From: Chrysomallon squamiferum
Taxonomy: Eukaryota; Mollusca; Gastropoda; Neomphalida; Peltospiridae
Assembly: GCA_012295275.1 (NCBI GenBank)
Contig: CM022672.1
Span: 2,638,943-2,691,442 of the forward strand
Length of the DNA stretch: 52,500 nucleotides
Direction: 5' to 3'
Position numbers and translations under genes: made by a program
Notes under the pieces: generated by a model
The model's database searches: none
What the model was told of the DNA's origin: nothing
The model's input: the letters and a program-made list of their open reading frames with translations, nothing else
Shown here: positions 46,539 through 52,500 of the stretch, one piece after another
Numbering within the stretch: position 1 is the stretch's first letter
Layout of the letters: each line of letters begins with the position of its first letter

Positions 46539-46560
46539 ATCTTAATATAATATTGCAATT

Positions 46561-47238
46561 TTGTTGTCTTTAATAACTGAAGCAAGGATTTCTTCTTCTT
46601 GTTTCTTCTCAAGCATGAGAGTTACCCATACATTTTATTTCTGTTGTTGAAAACTAAAACAAAAACAAAACAGACCTTGTAGACTAACTTTCCCATAAAC
46701 AGGAAGGAAATAACATTGGATTATGGTTAAGTTGGTTATGCATAAGCTTGAACACAAAATAAAAGTTGCTGTTATGCTATAATCAAGCATAATCTGATTT
46801 TCAAAAGATCTCTTAAAAATCCTAACATCTATTTATTAATACCATTTTGTAAAACTTTTATAGATTTATTTATTTTTAAAAATTGATATCATCAAAACAT
46901 TTTTTTTTTTACTTTGTTTATAATGCCCAAGCTTTCACTGAAGAATAAAAATGCAATTAAGATAAACATTGCTCCTAGCTTTTCACATTTTATGTATTTA
47001 ATATTTTTATGGCTATGCTAACACATTTTTAAAATATAGATAAAAGAAAGGCGTTTTGCCATAGGAGACAAGCTCACTGTAGACCGTGGTATGTCTTGTA
47101 GAGTGTAGACAGTTTCCCATTTAGACCATTGCCATATAATGAGTTAATAAAAAACTGGAATGTAATTTCCTATATGTGGGAAGGCAAATATGAAAGTTCC
47201 ACTGCTGCTAAGTGAAATGAGCAGAGAATGAAAAGTAG

Positions 47239-47289
<51 letters not shown>

Positions 47290-47699
47290 CAAGAAAACAC
47301 ACAGTTTATACAAAGGGTTTTAAGGTGTTTCAACATTTGTTCATTCATTCCTTCGGTTGACAGAAAATGCATATGTTTTGCAAAGTTCTTTGTTTAATTT
47401 GGCATGGACTGAATGTGTTAAATGATGAATGGGTTTAAGTCTTCATGTAGAGGCACTGACAGTGATTCATCATTTATTTTACAACTGTATGGAATAATAG
47501 CATGTCTCAGTTTGCTTTTAGTTACAGTCAGTGACTCAGCTTTCTCTGTAACAGCAGGAGACAGAAGATGTATCTGTTTATATTCATTATTAATCGAAAA
47601 ATATTAATGAGTTTTCACAGCACTTCATACGACTTGCTTCAAATTACAAATTCATTATGCACAAAACATAGGTTCTTGTTGAAATTGAATTTGGGACAG
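46561..47699. other. Intergenic DNA, no gene seen
   Basis: AT-rich, with poly-A running into (AT)n at 47,244-47,286. Short open frames (for example 47422-47607) have no recognised domain. Confidence 0.5.
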
Positions 47700-47940
47700 T
47701 GTTGTTGACATATTTAGTTATAACTAACTTCATGGTTGTAATATGGTGAAAACAGTGGGTTTTGTTGAAATATTAAATTATGACTAACTTTATGTCTCTG
47801 GATGTAATATGATTAAAACTGATTTGGCTGAAATATTAAATTATAACTAACTTTATGTCTATGGATGCAATATGGTGAAAACAGTGGGTTCGGTTTAAAT
47901 ATTAAATTATGAATAACTTTAGGTCAAAGGATGTTGAAAA
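47700..47940. repeat. Four-copy minisatellite, 60-66 bp unit
   Basis: The core TTATAACTAACTTTATG, or close variants, recurs with preceding TATTTAG/TATTAAA starting at 47711, 47771, 47834 and 47900. The steps are 60, 63 and 66 bp. Copies one and three share GGTGAAAACAGTGGGTT, while copy two differs there. Stops occur in the frames, so it is not coding. Confidence 0.9.
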
Positions 47941-48590
47941 CTATTTCTATCTGAAAACTGAAAATCGCTTTTAAAATTAGGACTAACCCAAATCTGTGCA
48001 TAAACCAATATGCTGCTCAGATCACAAGGGAGTCACAATTCATCTGACACGTTATTATTTCTGACTAGTTCTTGGGCAAAGACATGCTTTGGACCACTTA
48101 CCCCAACCACTGCTCTTTCTGAAACCACTGTTATAACTATTCTCAAAAATGAATTTCAACAGCTACATGGCAACAATTCATCCTGCACTCAGTGTTCTTG
48201 TTTTCTCCCATCAGTCTCAGTTTTCACAAAGATGAAATGAATGTCTACCATGATAAACAGTAATTACAAGTGATCCTAAATGTTCATGGAATGCCGTGCA
48301 TTCTGTTTGATAATGGTATTCAGTTTGTCATGTTTTGGTTCATATATTTATTTGTTTTTTTTCTTCTTTGGGTTTTCATTTTTGTAAAGAGAGGGTGATG
48401 TTGAGTTTTGTTCATGATTTTGATTGTTGTTGTTTTGTTTTCGAAAATGAAAAATAAAGAAACAGAAAAAAATAGAACACATTATATTGTTTTAAATAAT
48501 AATAGCAGCAATAATGATGATGAATAAAAATAACAGTAGTAGTTGTAGCAGAAGTAGTAAAAGTAGTTGTTTTGATTTGAATTTTTTTTT
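47941..48590. other. Intergenic DNA, no gene seen
   Basis: A 76-codon plus-strand frame at 48010-48240 has no recognised domain. The remainder is AT-rich. Confidence 0.5.
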
Positions 48591-48591
48591 T

Positions 48592-48592
<1 letters not shown>

Positions 48593-48641
<49 letters not shown>
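48593..48641. repeat. (AAT)n microsatellite
   Basis: About 49 bases of AAT units, preceded by a degenerate GTA tract and poly-T. Confidence 0.95.
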
Positions 48642-48643
<2 letters not shown>

Positions 48644-48649
48644 CCGACA

Positions 48650-48905
48650 AACAAAACTAGCATGTTCTAATAACGAAACTGCTGATGGTAACTCTAACTT
48701 GGATGATGACCTTGGGCTGACCCCCAATCTGGTTTTCCTCCCAGATGAAACAAGCTTTTCTCTGCTGTGATACTCAGCACCTGGATTTGTGAGCAAACAG
48801 CAGTCAGAGCTTTTTATATGAACAAACAGCAGTGGTCCCAGAATTTCTACACAGGAGGGGCTTAGTAGTGGATATCTGGACTTGAGAGAGCTGGCCATCT
48901 AGTGG
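48650..48905. other. Base-balanced unique block, unassigned
   Basis: About 250 bases of higher GC between two trinucleotide arrays. It contains the word AAACAGCAGT twice (near 48,796 and 48,825). The minus strand is open, but the frame runs into poly-Tyr from the adjacent microsatellite. It could be a fragment of an old repeat; no gene is called. Confidence 0.35.
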
Positions 48906-48947
48906 GAAGAAGTGGATTTTATGACTTGAATTTCCTTTGACCAAATT

Positions 48948-49034
48948 TTATTATTATTATTATTGTTATTATTATTATTATTACAATTATTATTTTTATT
49001 ATTATTCTTGATGTTGTTGTTGTTGTTGTTGTTA

Positions 49035-49075
<41 letters not shown>

Positions 49076-49078
49076 GTT
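48948..49078. repeat. (ATT)n/(GTT)n trinucleotide array
   Basis: ATT units are interrupted by GTT units for about 130 bases. Confidence 0.9.
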
Positions 49079-49742
49079 TTATTTTCAGTGAATGACTATT
49101 TTAGCAGTTGTTAATATCAAGCAGATGCTGCAAAATTATAAAATGAGTCAGGTTTGTAGCCATCATTCCATAAACTGTTACTGATTAGCAACAAGCATTA
49201 TTTTATTATATACCTTCCCATAAACTAGAAAGCACATACAAGACTCTTTAGTAAACATTTCATAGAAAATTAGCTGAAATGAGAAACAGGTTAAAAGAAA
49301 CAGTAAGAAATCCATCTCCCATGGATAACATTTAATATTACCTTCTCCTAGATCAAAAAACAAACACACCACTCAGTGATAAACCAGCTGAGTTCTGATT
49401 GGAATGGAAATTTACCTGATATCCACACTTACAGGAATTGATCCTATGACCAACCATCTTGTTTCAGAATTTATGTAAAATAACAATTCAAAAAAAGAAT
49501 TCCCCCAAAACCTCAGTTTTTCCAAAGATGAGTTTATTGATGTGCAAATTGTGATTGTCAACCAAATGTTCACATAAATTAACATCTACATAATAAAATC
49601 ATAACTATACATGCCCCATAGATTAACTTTAGGAGACTTTGGTATCGGAAAGAGCAATCCACATTCCCACCTATTCTACTTACGTTCAAATATACTTAAA
49701 TAAATGGAATCTATTGATACAATAAAGCTTACAACCTTAATG

Positions 49743-49745
<3 letters not shown>
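49079..49745. other. Intergenic DNA, no gene seen
   Basis: Unique AT-rich DNA. No recognised exon or RNA gene. Confidence 0.5.

Positions 49746-49815
<70 letters not shown>
49746..49815. repeat. (GA)n microsatellite, ~70 bp
   Basis: An uninterrupted GA run following TGAATGA. Confidence 0.97.
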
Positions 49816-49818
<3 letters not shown>

Positions 49819-50385
49819 CTGCAGTGTTATTTTGATTTAGCATAATATTTACACAATCAATGAACATTAGTTTATCTTTGTTATTTGAAAACAAAATCTA
49901 ATTACCACTGGCTGCATAATAAATATCTGATTACTGAATAACATTTATGTTTAAAGCAGAATAAATATTTATTTGATCCATTCATATTAAATGTTTTTGA
50001 TTTAATTAAGTAATGCAGGATCTAATGGGTTTCTTTTTGTTTCTTTGTTGGGTTTTTTCCTGGTTATGATATAATAACAGATGTTGTTTCATGACACCTA
50101 ACAATTATTAATAATAAATGTGTTGAAATCATTATGCAGAAACACATTAGCACTAGCCTTTTTTTTTCTTTTTTTTTTACCTTTTATTTATTTATTTATT
50201 ACATTACATTTGTTTTTTTTTTTTTTTTTTTTTTTTAATATTCACCATTCTTTTTGCTTGAAAAACTTTCTGATATTTGCAGCAAAGGTCTTTTTCGCAA
50301 ACGATAACAAAAATAAACGGGCACTGCAACAGATATTCCAATTTGTGTTCTTAAAAAAAAAAAAAAAAAAAACTAAATAAACACA
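49816..50385. other. Intergenic DNA with poly-T/poly-A
   Basis: T-rich runs near 50,159-50,236 and poly-A near 50,353-50,371. No gene is seen. Confidence 0.6.
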
Positions 50386-50740
50386 TGCCGCGATAGATAG
50401 CCCAGATTCCATCCTGTCAGACAACTGAAAACAAAATCAAATGAACCAAATAACCCAGTTTCTTGAATTAAACATCAAGACATTCATGCCTTAACCTCAC
50501 ACGAACACACGAAAATAAGTCGGTACCAAAAACCCCGGGCCGATTAGTGTGATTTACTTAATGGTTTGTTTTGTTTTTCTACACGTGATAGATTCGGGCA
50601 AGCAATAACGGGCAGCAGATATATCTGGTACGAACAAGACACTAACGACTGTGAATGCGAAACGAACATCAAATGATTAACTTGGTAAATCAGGGACATC
50701 GTGGCAGGTGCCGACCTGGGGATGTGAAAAGGTTAGAGTC
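50386..50740. promoter_or_regulatory. Unique island with HOX/PBX-like and E-box motifs
   Basis: A repeat-free, base-balanced section containing CCGGGCCGATTAG, TGATTTAC (HOX-PBX-like), CTTAATGG and a CACGTG E-box at 50582-50587. No coding frame is convincing. A regulatory role is inferred only from texture and motif density. Confidence 0.3.
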
Positions 50741-52500
50741 TTAATTAACGAAGAATGAAAGCTCGTTAAATATACTGCTCTGTTTCAAACAAAAGCCTTG
50801 TTAACAGTCACTAGAAAGATAAAATGAAGAAAAAAACCCTGAAACAACGAAAGATTGTTTTTGGTTTAATGACTGAAAAATTACAACCCGGTTCATATGG
50901 ACCATAATGTAATAGTGCTAGAACAGGGACCTAAATAAAATTTGTAAAACCTAAATAAATGTTCCACCATTACATGGACTATGCTTAACGAGATAGAATA
51001 AAATATTTCTTTATATAATAAACAAGAACACATATATATCAAAAGTATTAGTATTAGTTGTAGTAGTAGTAGTAGTAGTAGCAACAACAGCAGCAGTAGA
51101 AGTAGTAATGGTAATTGTAATATAAACTTGTTGTATACTGTATTAATAATAATAGTAATAATAGTAATAACATAATTCATTACTTCATTTCAATAAATAA
51201 CAGAACTATCTTTTAAAATCTAGCAAAATTACACTAATGAACCATGCTGCATCATAACGTTTTGAAAAAAATAAAAATAAAAAAAACCCCACTGAACCAA
51301 TGATAATTTTTATTTTTTCATTATTCTAACAGAACATCAAAGTCTCTAGTACCGTTCAGCCATATTGATTTTATTGAACAGACCGGTATTTATTGATATA
51401 TTTCCCTTTGATGAAACAAAATACCAGTAATAAAAACAGACATCGTTACCAGTCCATTACCGTATTGTGTGTAATAATAATAATAATTAAAAAACAATGT
51501 TCAGTAGTTTTGAACAGGTTTCAGTTTAGTAGTCAGAATATGTGCCTTGAAACACAATGACTTGGTAAATCAGACTTTCGTGATTTGTCCATTAAACCAT
51601 TTCCAATTCAAGCCATCACTATATATCAAAGGATTTGCATTATTCTCCATATAGTTTTATTTTAATTACATTACTCAGAAAAAAACCCACTCAACTACGG
51701 TATCGTTCATATGCCCTCTTGTGTAGATTCCATGTACGACAATATTTGATAAACCAACTTAGGGGCATATTTTATTTTGGAATGGAAAAAGGCCCAATGA
51801 GTTTACCAAGACAATTTTTATTACTAACTATCAAATATCAGGTCTATGTTTAACAAGTGATCTGCAGCTGTTCCACCATGTTAAATATTTCCAGGACCAA
51901 CAGTGGTAACCAGCTTTGAAGAGACCCTGATTAAACCTCCAGATAATAGTGATGTATAACATAATCATATGACTGCTGCCTTTTCCACTAAAACAAGAAC
52001 ACAACATTCTCTTGACCAGACAACCAGTATCTTTGGAATGCATGCCAAAGATAAAAAATAAAAACACTATTTTTTTTCTTTCTAATAGGTGCTGTGATTG
52101 GACTGTAATAAAAACTGTTCCATTATGGACCATTGGATAAACCTTTCCTTTAATATGCCACTGGATTTTATCACATTATAGCCAGTATCTCATTACTTAT
52201 CAAATGTCATAATATGTGGTTCCAAGTTTATGGGAAGGTGTGTGTATAAGACCACTTGCAGCTAACTTACAACTAATACATGAAGAAAAAGAGGAAGCAG
52301 ACTATTTATTCCTTTATACCAGCATTAGGCATGAAAAACATATCTGACTCAGAACAGTCAACATTTAAAATGTTTTGAGCTATCATTACACAAACCACAG
52401 TGATATTTTCATTCTGATTAGGATGCTGAAAAAACATTGCTAATTCCTAATCTCTGTAATGCATTTCCAAACAAACTTTCAGCTATTAAACACAAATCAT
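50741..52500. other. Intergenic DNA, no gene accepted
   Basis: Contains a (GTA)n/(GCA)n tract near 51,056-51,105, (AAT)n near 51,472-51,487 and otherwise unique AT-rich DNA. A 100-codon minus-strand frame (51831-52133) is repeat-free and has no recognised domain. A neighbouring gene's 3' UTR on either strand cannot be excluded. Confidence 0.45.

Larger units (their letters stand above)
41388..46555 (+). other. Probable long 3' UTR of the MXD gene
   Basis: T-rich DNA without a convincing gene follows the stop codon. It contains many AATAAA words, AU-rich ATTTA motifs, several Pumilio-type TGTANATA elements, poly-T runs (41,696-41,720; 41,961-41,986; 46,270-46,299) and (ATT)n at 45,151-45,214. 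The end at about 46,555 rests on one well-formed poly(A) signal. The mRNA may instead end near 42,035 and the remainder be intergenic. Confidence 0.45.

Noticed and set aside
51831-52133. 100-codon minus-strand frame near the window end
   Set aside because: No recognisable domain or splice border; a neighbouring gene's exon cannot be supported from this sequence.

Overview
The window is eukaryotic nuclear DNA with one protein-coding gene that I can recognise. Introns with GT/AG borders, long dinucleotide and trinucleotide microsatellites, long A/T tracts and AT-rich spacers exclude a bacterial or viral source. The gene's protein sequence and the density of (AG)n, (ACAT)n and (GTA)n arrays suggest an invertebrate, most likely a mollusc or another lophotrochozoan. 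That placement is an inference from style; no marker in the window proves it. Layout: positions 1 to about 34,800 are a gene desert. It consists of AT-rich DNA with many simple-sequence arrays. Shorter stretches of more balanced base composition carry clustered transcription-factor-like motifs and look like candidate cis-regulatory elements (near 5.0, 8.3, 9.3, 11.1, 13.5, 15.6, 17.2, 20.9, 24.7, 28.6, 31.2 and 32.0 kb). The desert also holds several structured repeats: a perfect 40-bp inverted repeat at 14,945-15,180, a decayed tRNA-like tandem array at 25.17-25.65 kb, a ~210-bp tandem duplication at 32.77-33.19 kb, and a possible poly(A)-tailed retro-insert at 6.45-7.31 kb. From about 34.9 kb to 41.4 kb, on the + strand, lies a complete six-exon gene for a MAX-dimerisation repressor of the MAD/MXD/MXI1 family (206 aa). 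It has a SIN3-interaction domain, a basic helix-loop-helix, a leucine zipper and a serine-rich, acidic tail. Its upstream flank carries a duplicated CRE-type module, a CCAAT box and a CACGTG E-box, the site class bound by MXD-MAX itself. A T-rich stretch without genes follows the stop codon and is probably a long 3' UTR. A good poly(A) signal lies at 46,533, with an alternative at 42,012. From about 46.6 kb to the end I see no gene, only microsatellites, a four-copy ~63-bp minisatellite and one more motif-rich island near 50.5 kb. There is one gene here, so no pathway can be assembled. The functional picture is a single Myc-network repressor gene beside a repeat-rich regulatory desert. No intact transposon, rRNA, functional tRNA or CRISPR array was found.
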